Program-made: the position numbers and the translations under genes | In this document: positions 22,207-31,191 of the stretch, in pieces | Numbering within the stretch: position 1 is the stretch's first letter | Layout of the letters: the number at the start of each line of letters is the position of its first letter | Notes under the pieces: model-generated | Databases searched by the model: none | Told to the model about the DNA's origin: nothing | Seen by the model: the letters and a program-made list of their open reading frames with translations, nothing else | Assembly: GCA_009786925.1 (NCBI GenBank) | Contig: WRGY01000117.1 | Coordinates: forward strand, 1 to 36,515 | DNA length: 36,515 nt | From: Defluviitaleaceae bacterium | Lineage (GTDB): Bacteria > Bacillota > Clostridia > Lachnospirales > WQUN01 | Direction of reading: 5' to 3'

Positions 22207-24021
22207 AAACTCTTCATGCCACAGGGCAAACATAAATATTGTCCAGATTTTCCTCGCATTATCCTCTTTGCCGTTTTTGTGGCGAGTGAGTAATGCGAGG
22301 ATTTTTTCTATGTTAAAGTATTCTGACATAAAGTCTTGTTGGAAGGCTTTTTGCACAATACTATAGTATTTTTCTTCGCGTAGCCAGTGGCGGGTGGGTA
22401 CAGGAAAACCCAGTCGCTTTTTTTCGCGTTTATCGCGGAAGTTGCGTTTTGCGGCGCGGCGCAGGGCATATTTCCCGTTGATTTTATTCATGCGGTAGCG
22501 GGTTGGGATTTTTGCGGCTACGGCAAACACTTCTTTGTCGAGGAATGGTACGCGGGACTCCAGTGAGTTTGCCATCGACATTTTGTCGGCCTTCAAAAGA
22601 ATATCTCCGACCAGCCACAGATGTATGTCGAGATACTGCATCTTTGTGATGTCGTCGGCATGGGCAACCTGTGCATAGTATGGCGCGGTGATGTCCCATG
22701 TGGTATGTGTTTTTAGCGGAGAAGCGAGGATTTCGGCTCGTTCGGCCTCGGAGAAGATATTCGCGTTGCCGATAAATCGTTCTTCTATGGTCTTTGATGC
22801 ACGTATAAAATAATTTTTCCCCTTAAACGCAAAGGGGATTTTTTTTGCCAAGAAGCCAAGTGCGCGGCGCACAGGCATAGGCAGTTTCATCATCGGTGCC
22901 AGTGACAGTGGCTCGTGATATATGCCGTATCCACCAAAAAGCTCATCAGCCCCCTCCCCCGACAGCACTCCCTTTACATGCTCTCGTGCAAGCTTGCACA
23001 CAAAATATAATGCAATCGCCGCAGGGTCGGCCAGAGGCTCGTCCATATGATACTGGATAGTAGGCATTGCTTCCCAAAACTCGTCGGTGGAGATGATTTT
23101 GCTTATATTTTCTACGCCCTTTTCGGCAGAGAGATTTTTTGCATGTTCTATTTCACTAAAACCGTCGTAGTCAAAGCCCACGGTAAAGGTCTTTTCCACC
23201 TTATCCGCCACAGCCGCTACATAGCTGCTGTCCACTCCACCCGACAACAGCGAGCCAATCACAACATCCGCACGCTGATGATACTCTACAGAGTTTTTTA
23301 CAATGCTGTCGATTTGTTCCTCGATTTCTTCTATAGAAAGATTTTCGTCGGGTCTAAACTCCGCTTGCCAATATCTTTCAATCGAAAGCTTTCCGTCACG
23401 ATACCGCATAAAATGTGCGGCAGGCAATTTATATATTCCCCTAAAAAATGTCTCGTCAAGTACAGAGTATTGGAAAGAAAGATAACTCTCAAGCGCGGTC
23501 TTGTTGACTTCCTTTACAAATCCCGGATAATCCAAAAACGCCTTGATTTCTGACGCAAACAACAGCTCTCCATCTGCAATCCCGTAGTATAGCGGCTTGA
23601 TTCCAAAAAAATCACGCGCCGCAAAGAGTTCTCCCGTCTCATGGTTGTATATAACAAACGCAAACATCCCACGTAGAGACACCATCATTTTTTCGCCGTA
23701 TTCTTCAAAGAGATGCAGTAATACCTCTGTGTCAGATGTCGTTTTAAATGTGCGCCCCATCTTCTCCAGGTCATCACGCAGCTCTCGGTGATTATAAATT
23801 TCTCCGTTAAAGACAATCGTAAGCCGACCGTCGGCACTGTTCATAGGTTGTCCGCCATGCTCCAAATCAAAAAAAGACAGCCGCCTAAAGCCCAGCGACA
23901 CAGCCCCCGTAACGTGAAAACCCACGCCATCAGGTCCGCGATGTGCCAGACGCTCTGTCATCTTTTTTATTATATCTTCGTCACCGTATTTGCTACCCGT
24001 AAATCCGCAAAACCCGCACAT
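22201..24021 (-). CDS. asnB: Asparagine synthase, glutamine-hydrolysing
   Basis: 606 residues. The N-terminal Ntn-type glutaminase domain starts with catalytic C2 (MCGFCGF) and has HRGPDG, GFRRLSFFDL, FNGEIYN and TSDTEVLL. The C-terminal synthetase domain has the ATP PP-loop SLLSGGVDSS (about residue 258), GVLSGEGADELFGGY, and LLKADKMSMANSLESRVPFL. It converts Asp, Gln and ATP to Asn and Glu. It lies 32 nt downstream of the MdxG-like permease with an AGGTGAGG site, so it is probably the last gene of the sugar-importer operon. Confidence 0.95.
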   Translation of the reverse strand: MCGFCGFTGSKYGDEDIIKKMTERLAHRGPDGVGFHVTGAVSLGFRRLSFFDLEHGGQPMNSADGRLTIVFNGEIYNHRELRDDLEKMGRTFKTTSDTEVLLHLFEEYGEKMMVSLRGMFAFVIYNHETGELFAARDFFGIKPLYYGIADGELLFASEIKAFLDYPGFVKEVNKTALESYLSFQYSVLDETFFRGIYKLPAAHFMRYRDGKLSIERYWQAEFRPDENLSIEEIEEQIDSIVKNSVEYHQRADVVIGSLLSGGVDSSYVAAVADKVEKTFTVGFDYDGFSEIEHAKNLSAEKGVENISKIISTDEFWEAMPTIQYHMDEPLADPAAIALYFVCKLAREHVKGVLSGEGADELFGGYGIYHEPLSLAPMMKLPMPVRRALGFLAKKIPFAFKGKNYFIRASKTIEERFIGNANIFSEAERAEILASPLKTHTTWDITAPYYAQVAHADDITKMQYLDIHLWLVGDILLKADKMSMANSLESRVPFLDKEVFAVAAKIPTRYRMNKINGKYALRRAAKRNFRDKREKKRLGFPVPTRHWLREEKYYSIVQKAFQQDFMSEYFNIEKILALLTRHKNGKEDNARKIWTIFMFALWHEEFF

Positions 24022-24053
24022 TTTAGCCTCACCTTTTTACATTATTTCCATTC

Positions 24054-24890
24054 TTATCCCTTACTAGCCCCGCCCACGATGCCTTCTACATAAAATCTTT
24101 GCGTAAGCAAAAACAGCGTCATCAGCGGAATAGCCACAATCACCGCACCCGCACAAAACTGTGTAAAATACGCACTCACAGTCTCGCGCTCTATCATCTG
24201 TCGTAGCCCTACCGCTACAGTAAAGCGTTCTTGGTTGCCGCGCATCAATATGGACGAGAGCATAAAATCACCCCATGGCGCGATAAACGAGATAATCAGG
24301 GTATAAGTAATAATCGGACGCGAAATCGGGAGTGTAATCTTCCAGAATATATCGTTTTTTGACGCGCCGTCTATGGTTGCGGCTTCGTCTATGGAGCGTG
24401 GAATCGTATCAAAAAAGCCCTTTGCGATTAGGAATCCCGTCGCCGCACCTGCCGAATACACCAATGTAAGCCCTACCAAAGACTGTGTCAGCCCGATGAG
24501 ATTAAGCACATGGAATATGGCGACCAATGCCATAACCCCGGGGAACATCCCGATAATGAGCAGTAGATTCATATATGCGCGGCGCATGGTAAATCGCAAA
24601 CGCGAAAACACATAACTCACCATCAGCACCAAAACAGAAGTAATCAGGCATGAGGCAATAGCCACACGCAATGTATTCCAAAACCAAAGCGGAAAATTAA
24701 AAAGATGTGTATCGGTAAACAGATTGATATAATTTTGAAAAGTAAAGCCACGCGGTATTACATATGAAACAAATGCACCAGGCTCCTCTCGGAAGGAGTG
24801 CATAACAAGCCACGCAATGGGCAAAAGCCAAACTATGCTAAGGATTGCAAGGAAAACATGCGAAAAAACAAGCCCCACCTTTTTTCTCAC
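24054..24890 (-). CDS. mdxG: Maltodextrin-type ABC permease, MdxG/MalG-like
   Basis: 278 residues (the same length as B. subtilis MdxG) with six membrane helices. The EAA loop that docks on the ATPase is IDEAATIDGASKNDIFWKIT, followed by LPISRPI. The N-terminus has LPIAWLVMHSFR and the C-terminus ends FYVEGIVGGASKG, as usual for MalG. It pairs with the MdxF-like protein and overlaps it by 4 nt. The substrate assignment (maltodextrin) rests on family resemblance. Confidence 0.88.
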   Translation of the reverse strand: MRKKVGLVFSHVFLAILSIVWLLPIAWLVMHSFREEPGAFVSYVIPRGFTFQNYINLFTDTHLFNFPLWFWNTLRVAIASCLITSVLVLMVSYVFSRLRFTMRRAYMNLLLIIGMFPGVMALVAIFHVLNLIGLTQSLVGLTLVYSAGAATGFLIAKGFFDTIPRSIDEAATIDGASKNDIFWKITLPISRPIITYTLIISFIAPWGDFMLSSILMRGNQERFTVAVGLRQMIERETVSAYFTQFCAGAVIVAIPLMTLFLLTQRFYVEGIVGGASKG

Positions 24891-26185
24891 GAAAACTCCT
24901 CCTCTCTTTTGCGCGACGCAAGCAGATTAAACGAAATCAAACTAAACGTAGCCACGACGATAAACACAAGGATTCCAATCGTCGCCGCCAGTCGGAAGTC
25001 CTGCTCATTGACCGCAAGACTGTATAACCAAGTAATCAACAAATCCGTCCGACCGGCCTGATAAAGCTCCAATGTAAGCGGCTGTCCCGCCGTAGTCAGC
25101 CAAATTACATTAAAGTTATTGAGATTGCCCACAAACTGCGAAATCAAATACGGTGTCGTAATAAAAAGCATATATGGCAATGTAATTTTTCTAAATGTCA
25201 TAATCGGCCCCGCGCCATCGAGTTTTGCACTTTCGTATAACTCTTCGGGGATATTCATCAAAATACCCGTGGTGATGAGCAGGGTAAACGGAATCCCCAC
25301 CCATAGGTTTGCGAGCAGTACGGTAGTCCTTGCGTGCGTCCCCCAAAACCGTATAGGCTCGTCTATCCATCCCAGATAGTTCATCAAAATAACATTGACC
25401 GTGCCGTTATCATTCAAAAGCTGTCGCAAAACAAGCAATGACACAAACTGCGGTACCGCAATCGTTACCACAAAAAACGAACGCCACATAGCTTTAAATC
25501 GTATTCCCTTTTTGTTGATAAACAAAGCCAAAGCCATGCCGCCTATATAATTGCTAAACGTAGCAATCACAGCCCAAGTAAGAGTCCAACGCAAAATAGA
25601 AAAAAATGTATTGGAAAGTCGAGGATTGGCATATGTGATTTCTCTAAAATTATCCAGCCCGACCCATGTAAAAAGCCGCCCCGGAGGCTGGTTCATCCTG
25701 TCGAAATTTGTAAACGCCATCAAAATCATAAAAATAAGCGGTATGACAGTAAACAAAACCAATCCAATCGTCGGCAATGTTAACAAAACCACATGATATT
25801 TGTCATGCCAAAGTGTATACAAATCTTCTTTAAAACTCGGCGGACTCTCCCCTGCCGCCACCATACGAGCTGCCTTATTCCCCATCCTTATATTCATCAC
25901 ATAAAGCACAATAAAAGCAATACAGGCGACTATGGTCAATACCCCAAAAATCAACACAATCATCGAGTTATCCCCACGGATTACTCTGTTAATCTGCAAA
26001 GCTTCATCCCAAACGGTATGTTGCTCCGTGGCCCCGAGTGTGCGAAACAACAGCAGATTATTTGCCCCAAAAAAGGCCATAAACAAAATAAAAACAACTT
26101 GTGCAACAAAAAACAGCGCGCCCTTGGCTCTCTGCCCATAGTATGCACATCTGCTACCCATGACAAAAAAATTTAAAATCGCCAT
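24887..26185 (-). CDS. mdxF: Maltodextrin-type ABC permease, MdxF/MalF-like
   Basis: 432 residues with eight predicted helices. It has a long N-terminal extension typical of Firmicutes MdxF (RAKGALFFVAQVVFILFMA, LFRTLG) and a EAA loop LYESAKLDGAGPIMTFRKIT, followed by LPYMLF. The start is ATG 26185 since AGAGGGG lies 9 nt upstream; an upstream GTG (26224) sits in a G-run with no ribosome site. It follows the binding protein after a G/C-rich hairpin. No ABC ATPase is encoded nearby, so a shared MsmX/UgpC-type ATPase elsewhere must energise the pair. Confidence 0.88.
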   Translation of the reverse strand: MAILNFFVMGSRCAYYGQRAKGALFFVAQVVFILFMAFFGANNLLLFRTLGATEQHTVWDEALQINRVIRGDNSMIVLIFGVLTIVACIAFIVLYVMNIRMGNKAARMVAAGESPPSFKEDLYTLWHDKYHVVLLTLPTIGLVLFTVIPLIFMILMAFTNFDRMNQPPGRLFTWVGLDNFREITYANPRLSNTFFSILRWTLTWAVIATFSNYIGGMALALFINKKGIRFKAMWRSFFVVTIAVPQFVSLLVLRQLLNDNGTVNVILMNYLGWIDEPIRFWGTHARTTVLLANLWVGIPFTLLITTGILMNIPEELYESAKLDGAGPIMTFRKITLPYMLFITTPYLISQFVGNLNNFNVIWLTTAGQPLTLELYQAGRTDLLITWLYSLAVNEQDFRLAATIGILVFIVVATFSLISFNLLASRKREEEFS

Positions 26186-26215
26186 AAAGCCACGCCCCTC
26201 TATATGTAATCTGCC

Positions 26216-26240
26216 CCCCCCCACTCTTCCGAGGAGGGGC
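26216..26240 (-). other. Intercistronic hairpin with GGAA tetraloop (binding protein/permease)
   Basis: In the minus-strand mRNA CCCC-U-C-CUC folds over a GGAA (GNRA-type) loop onto GAG-U-GGGGGG. It lies just after the binding-protein stop. Such hairpins often keep more mRNA for the binding protein than for permeases. There is no U-run, so full termination is unlikely. Confidence 0.5.
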
Positions 26241-26253
26241 AGTGAATGAGCAA

Positions 26254-27432
26254 TTAATGTCCCATTATTTGTGCGACCATTTCGTCGAGCAGGTCTTGGA
26301 TATTGAGGGTATTGACTTCGCCATTGACTACATGTGTGCCGAACGCTTCTACAGGCCCCCAGTAGCTGCCCTGTACGTCACGTTGCGGGAAGGCATACAT
26401 GGATTGATATGCCAATGCGGCGAGTGCAGGGTTTGCAAGCACGGATGGATGCTGTGCGACTGCGATGTTTGACGGGCCGATTTGATTCATTTCGAAGCTA
26501 AGGAGTTGCATCTCTTCGCCTGTGAGAAAATCCGCAAAATCCATTGCATATACGGGATGCTCTGTTTGGCTGTTAACGCCTACGAGTTTTGTACCCATAA
26601 AGCTGGATAGCTGGACTTGGCGGCCGCCTATGGTAGCGGTGGGGAGTTTTGTTACACCAAAATTTTCGCCGAGGGTTGCTTGTATATCTGCCGCCATCCA
26701 TGTGCCGCCTACACCACCGGAAAGAGTCGTACCTATACCTTCTACGAGTTCTTCTGCCCATCCTGCTTGCCATGCACCACTTTCTGCCATCGCTATCATT
26801 GCATGTGCGGCGGCGAGTCCGTGTGCATTGTTAAAGTCAACTACTTGGCGGTCGCCATCAAGGCCGAGACTGCCTTGCGCAAGGAACCACGAAGCCGTCA
26901 CCCATGCCACATCTATAGGGAATGTAAAGCGGCGGTTTGCGGCAAGAGAAGCCTCTATGATACCGTCGAGTGTGAGTACATCATCAGATGAAATTACACT
27001 ACTGTCGTAATACCAAAAGTAGCCGTTGTCGGCGGTCTGCGGATATGCCCACATACGACCGTCGAGTGTAGCGATATACACCGCAGAATCCATGTTGCGT
27101 GCGCGGATGTCGGCTATATTCCGTGTTACTTCGTATAATACGCCCGCGTTTACAAAATCGCGCAACTGGTCGTCCGCAAAAGCAAAAATATCCGCGGCAG
27201 ATGCAGGATCCTCCAACACACGCTCAAGAGCGTCACCTTCTCCCACCACACCAAATGTGAAATTAAAAGTGGTGTCGGGATGCATCTGTGCAAAACGTTC
27301 TGCCGCTATGTTCAAAAATTCTTGGTTGCCGAGAGGCCCCCATACAAGCAGGTCTACGGTGTCATCATTTCCGCAGGCTGTAAAACCGAGCGCAATCATC
27401 GCAACGATTGCAAAAGCAACTAATTTTTTCAT
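26254..27432 (-). CDS. mdxE: Sugar-binding lipoprotein of ABC importer, MdxE/MalE-like
   Basis: 392 residues, beginning with a lipoprotein signal (MKKLVAFAIVAMIALGFTAC, acylated C20), so it is anchored outside the membrane. The mature part has the family 1 binding-protein pattern: LLVWGPLGNQEFLNIAAERF near the start, AADIFAFADDQLRDFVNAG, WAYPQTADNGYFWYYD, and GVGGTWMAAD, matching MalE-like cluster. It presents maltodextrin-type sugars to the MdxFG-like permeases. The ATG follows GGAGAGG with its own promoter. Confidence 0.88.
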   Translation of the reverse strand: MKKLVAFAIVAMIALGFTACGNDDTVDLLVWGPLGNQEFLNIAAERFAQMHPDTTFNFTFGVVGEGDALERVLEDPASAADIFAFADDQLRDFVNAGVLYEVTRNIADIRARNMDSAVYIATLDGRMWAYPQTADNGYFWYYDSSVISSDDVLTLDGIIEASLAANRRFTFPIDVAWVTASWFLAQGSLGLDGDRQVVDFNNAHGLAAAHAMIAMAESGAWQAGWAEELVEGIGTTLSGGVGGTWMAADIQATLGENFGVTKLPTATIGGRQVQLSSFMGTKLVGVNSQTEHPVYAMDFADFLTGEEMQLLSFEMNQIGPSNIAVAQHPSVLANPALAALAYQSMYAFPQRDVQGSYWGPVEAFGTHVVNGEVNTLNIQDLLDEMVAQIMGH

Positions 27433-27462
27433 TTTGAATTTTCCTCTCCAAATTTTACAATT

Positions 27463-27491
27463 ACATTACATTTTTTCTAATGAAATGTCAA
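27463..27491 (-). promoter_or_regulatory. Promoter of the sugar-importer operon
   Basis: Minus-strand TTGACA (27486-27491), 17 bp, TAATGT (27463-27468), about 30 nt before the binding-protein ATG. No CcpA-type cre was recognised nearby. Confidence 0.75.
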
Positions 27492-27607
27492 TTTAGATGT
27501 TTTGGTCATAACCGCTCAACCTCAAGGTTTAGGATATAGGATGATATAGGGTGTGTGTTGTGAATGGTGGAAATAACGCTATTTTCATGATAAACTAAAC
27601 ATACTGT

Positions 27608-27636
27608 TTGAAAATTTTAGAAGAGCCGGATATTAA
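27608..27636 (+). promoter_or_regulatory. Likely promoter of miaB
   Basis: TTGAAA (27608-27613), 17-bp spacer, TATTAA (27631-27636). The region before it (27492-27607) has no gene; it contains a short near-tandem GATATAGGAT / GATATAGGGT. Confidence 0.6.
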
Positions 27637-27695
27637 AATAGTCGCTTGCCCATTCCACAGGGCGAAATTTTAATGTGAACATGTGGGGAGATGAT

Positions 27696-29048
27696 GTGAC
27701 CTTGGATTTTCGTTATAAGTTAACAGCGCGGAATGACTTGCTTTCTGATGGAGGGCGGCGACCGCGTTTTTTTATCAGGACATATGGTTGTCAGATGAAT
27801 GAACGCGACTCAGAAAAGATGGCAGGGTTGCTTGTGCAGATGGGTTTTGTGGCGGCTCAATCGCAGGACATCGCCGATGTGGTGTTGTATAACACCTGCT
27901 GTGTGCGCGAAAGTGCCGAAGATAAGGTGCTGGGACATTTGAGTGTCTTGCGCAGACAAAAAACAGAGCGGCAGTTTGTGTTAGCAGTGGGCGGTTGTAT
28001 GCCACAGCAAAAAAACATGGAGCAGTTGCTGTGGGACAAGCATAAATATGTGGATTTGATTTTTGGGACAGGCAACAGGCATAGATTGCCCGAGTTTTTG
28101 TGGCGGGTGATAGAAGGTGGCGAGCGTGTCTGCGATATTAGCGAGGGTGACGAGTTGCCGGAAATCGGGGATATAGATGTCGCCTCTCGTGAGTATGCAT
28201 TTAAGGCCGGTGTAAATATAATGTATGGTTGCGACAATTTTTGCTCGTATTGTATAGTGCCGCATGTTCGTGGCCGTGAGCGCAGTCGTTCTGTGAAAGA
28301 TATATTAGAAGAAATACGTGTTTTGGCAAACGACGGAGTAAAGGAAATCATGCTGTTGGGGCAGAATGTAAATTCCTATGCGGGAGAAGTTAATTTTTCG
28401 GAGCTATTAAAACTCGTGCATGATGTCGAAGGGATTAAGCGTATAAGGTTTATGACTTCGCATCCAAAGGATTTTTCTGATGAACTAATCGCGGCTATGC
28501 GTGATTTGCCCAAGGTATGCAAGTCGGTACATCTGCCGCTACAGGCTGGGAGTACGCGAGTGCTTGCCGATATGAATCGCATGTACACAAAGGATGAGTA
28601 TATCGCGCTGGTGATGAGGCTAAAAGAGGCTGTGCCGAATGTGGCGATTAGCACCGATATTATCGTAGCGTATCCCGGCGAAACAGATGACGACTTTGAG
28701 GATACGCTTGATGTGGTGCGCCGCGTGAGGTTTTCCGGCGCGTTTACATTTATATATTCCAAAAGGAGTGGTACACCTGCCGCCGAGCGGACGGATTTGG
28801 TGTCCCGCAAGGTAGCGAATGAGCGGTTTGACAGGCTCACAGCCGAACTTTATCCCATCATGACAGAGATAAACGAAGCAAAAATCGGCAAAGTGTTTGA
28901 TGTGATGGTGGAAGAAAACGGGCGGGGACGTATGGACGACCATACCTTAGTGCATTTTATCGCAACGCAGAGTATGACCGCAGGAGAAATAATCCCGGTG
29001 CGTATCGACGAGGCAAAGACGTTTTATGTAACCGGGGTGAGCGTATGA
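27696..29048 (+). CDS. miaB: tRNA-2-methylthio-N6-dimethylallyladenosine synthase
   Basis: About 450 residues. It adds a methylthio group to i6A37 of tRNAs reading UNN codons. The N-terminal UPF0004 domain has the three cluster Cys in YGCQMN, TCCVRES and VGGCMPQ. The radical-SAM core has C-x3-C-x2-C in YGCDNFCSYCIVPHVRGRE (about residues 178-186). A C-terminal TRAM domain closes the protein (DVMVEENGRGRMDDHT, then GEIIPVRI). The start is uncertain: GTG 27696 is chosen because GGGGAG lies 5 nt upstream; GTG 27675 in the same frame has a weaker site. It ends overlapping the next gene by 4 nt. Confidence 0.95.
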   Translation: MTLDFRYKLTARNDLLSDGGRRPRFFIRTYGCQMNERDSEKMAGLLVQMGFVAAQSQDIADVVLYNTCCVRESAEDKVLGHLSVLRRQKTERQFVLAVGGCMPQQKNMEQLLWDKHKYVDLIFGTGNRHRLPEFLWRVIEGGERVCDISEGDELPEIGDIDVASREYAFKAGVNIMYGCDNFCSYCIVPHVRGRERSRSVKDILEEIRVLANDGVKEIMLLGQNVNSYAGEVNFSELLKLVHDVEGIKRIRFMTSHPKDFSDELIAAMRDLPKVCKSVHLPLQAGSTRVLADMNRMYTKDEYIALVMRLKEAVPNVAISTDIIVAYPGETDDDFEDTLDVVRRVRFSGAFTFIYSKRSGTPAAERTDLVSRKVANERFDRLTAELYPIMTEINEAKIGKVFDVMVEENGRGRMDDHTLVHFIATQSMTAGEIIPVRIDEAKTFYVTGVSV

Positions 29049-29536
29049 AAATAAGAAAATCCATCCTTGCAGACCTTGAGCAGATAGAAGCAATCTACGA
29101 AGGCGCACGCGCATTCATGCGGGATAGCGGCAACCCGTCACAGTGGAAAAACAATCACCCCCCACAAGAAATTGTCGAGGCAGATATAAAAAACGGCGAT
29201 AGCTACGTATGTGTCAGCGACGACGGAGAAATTTTGGCCGTGTTTTTTTTCACAACAAAACCCGACCCTACTTATACAGAAATCAACGGCGCGTGGCTAA
29301 ATAATAAGCCCTATGGTGTCATCCACAGAATCGCCCGCAAAAGCACCCCTGCCGCAAAGGGCGCGGGCAGGTTTTGTATAGAATGGTGCTTCCGCCAAAT
29401 ACAAAACCTACGCATAGACACCCATGAGGACAATGCTCCCATGCTTGTTATGTTAAACCGCTTGGGCTTCGTCCGTTGTGGTATAATCAAGCTGGAAAAC
29501 GGCGAAGACCGTGTTGCACTGCAAAAGATATTTTAA
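29045..29536 (+). CDS. GNAT-family N-acetyltransferase
   Basis: 163 residues. It has the GNAT fold: MKIRKSILADLEQIEAIYEG at the start, RAFMRDSG..QW, EILAVFFFTTKPDPTYTEI, then the acetyl-CoA-binding helix region (IHRIARKS....KGAGRFCIEW), LRIDTHEDNAPMLVMLNRLG and FVRCGIIKLENG at the end. The acceptor is unknown. RNSGNP-type variants of this kind are widespread in Clostridia. Overlaps miaB by 4 nt. Confidence 0.88.
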   Translation: MKIRKSILADLEQIEAIYEGARAFMRDSGNPSQWKNNHPPQEIVEADIKNGDSYVCVSDDGEILAVFFFTTKPDPTYTEINGAWLNNKPYGVIHRIARKSTPAAKGAGRFCIEWCFRQIQNLRIDTHEDNAPMLVMLNRLGFVRCGIIKLENGEDRVALQKIF

Positions 29537-29571
29537 TATAATCAAATATCTTCCAAAAAGGAGTAAATATC

Positions 29572-30288
29572 ATGGTTGTACTAAACACCCAATACAATCT
29601 AATGTATCCTCGCTTGTCGGACATAAGACGAAGGATAGTTGCATACGAAGACGCACTAAAAGGCGAGTTTTTACAGTATCAAATACTCCCGATACCGGAC
29701 GATGCACCCCCGGAAATACCAAGAGTGACTATTACCACAAAGCATGGGCATTCAATGTTACAACTGTCGTTATCAGGGGCAGTTTTCCAGACGGCATATG
29801 ATGATGCGTACAACAAGAGCTGGGAAAAATGTCACGATTACCTTGAAAAAAGGATGGAACAAATTTATGACATTGTTAAACATATATCCCCTGAAAGGAT
29901 TTATACACAGGGGATTACTGCGCAAATAATAGTTAATATACCTGATACAAACCCCGTGGAGTTTTTAACTAAAGGCGTTCCCATTATAGACAAGAATCAA
30001 GATATATGGGATTTTGGATGCTACGCAACTGTAATAAGTCAAAATAAGTATTTTGCTACAGTCCAGATTTCAAATGCAAGGATTGCACATATCCCACTTT
30101 CTGCGGAAAACTATGAGCATAAAAATTATTTGCTTTTTAATATTGAAGCAAACGACAGAAAGATGTTTAACCAAGACAGTAATAACGATTCTGGAAAAGA
30201 GACCACAAAAGACTTGCTTTCATTGATGAAAGAAATAGTTACTGTAAGGATAGATGCATTCATAAGTGGGGGAGTGTTCAAATTATGA
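29572..30288 (+). CDS. Uncharacterised protein, first gene of the protease cassette
   Basis: A 238-residue soluble protein with no signal peptide or membrane helix. I do not recognise its family with certainty. The pattern of alternating strands and a long helix (KHGHSMLQLSLSG, then YNKSWEKCHDYLEKRMEQIY) followed by an IYTQGITAQII strand and a late FNIEAND.. strand recalls the TIGR04255/SecB-like fold, but this is only a resemblance. AAAGGAG precedes ATG 29572, 35 nt after the GNAT gene. Its last 4 nt overlap the next gene, so the two are likely translated together. The DNA is AT-richer than miaB or mutS, suggesting acquisition. Confidence 0.7.
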   Translation: MVVLNTQYNLMYPRLSDIRRRIVAYEDALKGEFLQYQILPIPDDAPPEIPRVTITTKHGHSMLQLSLSGAVFQTAYDDAYNKSWEKCHDYLEKRMEQIYDIVKHISPERIYTQGITAQIIVNIPDTNPVEFLTKGVPIIDKNQDIWDFGCYATVISQNKYFATVQISNARIAHIPLSAENYEHKNYLLFNIEANDRKMFNQDSNNDSGKETTKDLLSLMKEIVTVRIDAFISGGVFKL

Positions 30289-30611
30289 ATATGTTAGGCA
30301 AGCCTATACCTGATTTGTTTGTGCAGTCTTTGCCACGTTTTGTACAATCTCGGAATACTCAATATTGCTATCCAAGTATGTTTTCTGAAATAGATTTGGA
30401 ACATATAACAATTGACGCGATTTCTGCTGCCGAAAAATATCCGCATCACTATTCACTTATTGCTGTTGATGGCAAAGATGAATATGGCACAAGCTATGGT
30501 AGGCTTTTATTCTGCAAGAGTTCACTTGCAGAAATAGATTGGCTTGTGCTTATACATGGAGGGTTTGAAGATGAATCTCTCTGTTATGTAACCGGTGCAG
30601 AATGCCAATAA
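30285..30611 (+). CDS. Uncharacterised protein, second gene of the protease cassette
   Basis: A 108-residue protein with no recognised domain. It has FVQSLPRFVQSRNTQYCYPS, then a helix (IDAISAAEKYPHHYSLIAVD), and a C-terminal strand-rich part (YGRLLFCKSSLAEIDWLVLI). It is soluble and slightly acidic. ATG 30285 overlaps the preceding stop as ATGA, with GGGGGAG upstream. The tight coupling on the left and 12-nt gap on the right make it part of a three-gene unit. Confidence 0.65.
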   Translation: MNMLGKPIPDLFVQSLPRFVQSRNTQYCYPSMFSEIDLEHITIDAISAAEKYPHHYSLIAVDGKDEYGTSYGRLLFCKSSLAEIDWLVLIHGGFEDESLCYVTGAECQ

Positions 30612-30623
30612 GGAGTTTGCGCC

Positions 30624-31178
30624 ATGAATAAGCTAAAGGTCGTGCCTAACAAACTTGACGATAAAATCCGTGTGCAGATATATCATGTGAAAGAAAACAA
30701 AGCAAAAGAAATGACGGCGATTATTGATACAGGTGCGTACAACAGCTATCTTGGCGATAATGCTCTAAAACGGATAGGATACGAAATAAATATTGACAAA
30801 GTAAATAAACATAAAGACAGATTAATCCCTATGCAGGGAATAACCGGCGAAAATCATATCTATCCTCGAAAGTGTCCGGATATTTCAGAAAAAATATATG
30901 CTTCTTTGCCGATTAAACTATCAAATTTATATTTTAGCACAACAATAGTTGTTGACTCGCCTACAATACATTTGCCTGTGTCGTTTCATGTGCAAAAAAA
31001 TGATGTGTTTGTAGATATATCATTTGAGCAGCGAGACATTGTATTAATTGGCATGGATATTTTGAGAGATTTTAATTTTGGTGTAGATATTGAGCAACTC
31101 CCCTTTTTTAGTATTTCTCGTCCCGCTAGTCTTGTGACACCACGAAACAAACCAATAATGCAAATAAAATTCATTTAA
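30624..31178 (+). CDS. Retropepsin-like aspartic protease
   Basis: 184 residues. It has the two hallmarks of a retropepsin-type monomer that works as a dimer: catalytic D35 in AIIDTGAYN (DTGA), and the later hydrophobic-Gly block VLIGMDILRDFNFGVD (about 140-155), which is the LIGxDxL motif. A glycine-containing loop between them (MQGITGENHIYP) would be the flap. No signal peptide or membrane helix, so it should be cytoplasmic. AAGGAG precedes ATG. The substrates are unknown; the two upstream unknown proteins are obvious candidates for substrate or partner. Followed by mutS after 13 nt. Confidence 0.72.
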   Translation: MNKLKVVPNKLDDKIRVQIYHVKENKAKEMTAIIDTGAYNSYLGDNALKRIGYEINIDKVNKHKDRLIPMQGITGENHIYPRKCPDISEKIYASLPIKLSNLYFSTTIVVDSPTIHLPVSFHVQKNDVFVDISFEQRDIVLIGMDILRDFNFGVDIEQLPFFSISRPASLVTPRNKPIMQIKFI

Positions 31179-31191
31179 AGAGGAATCCCCC

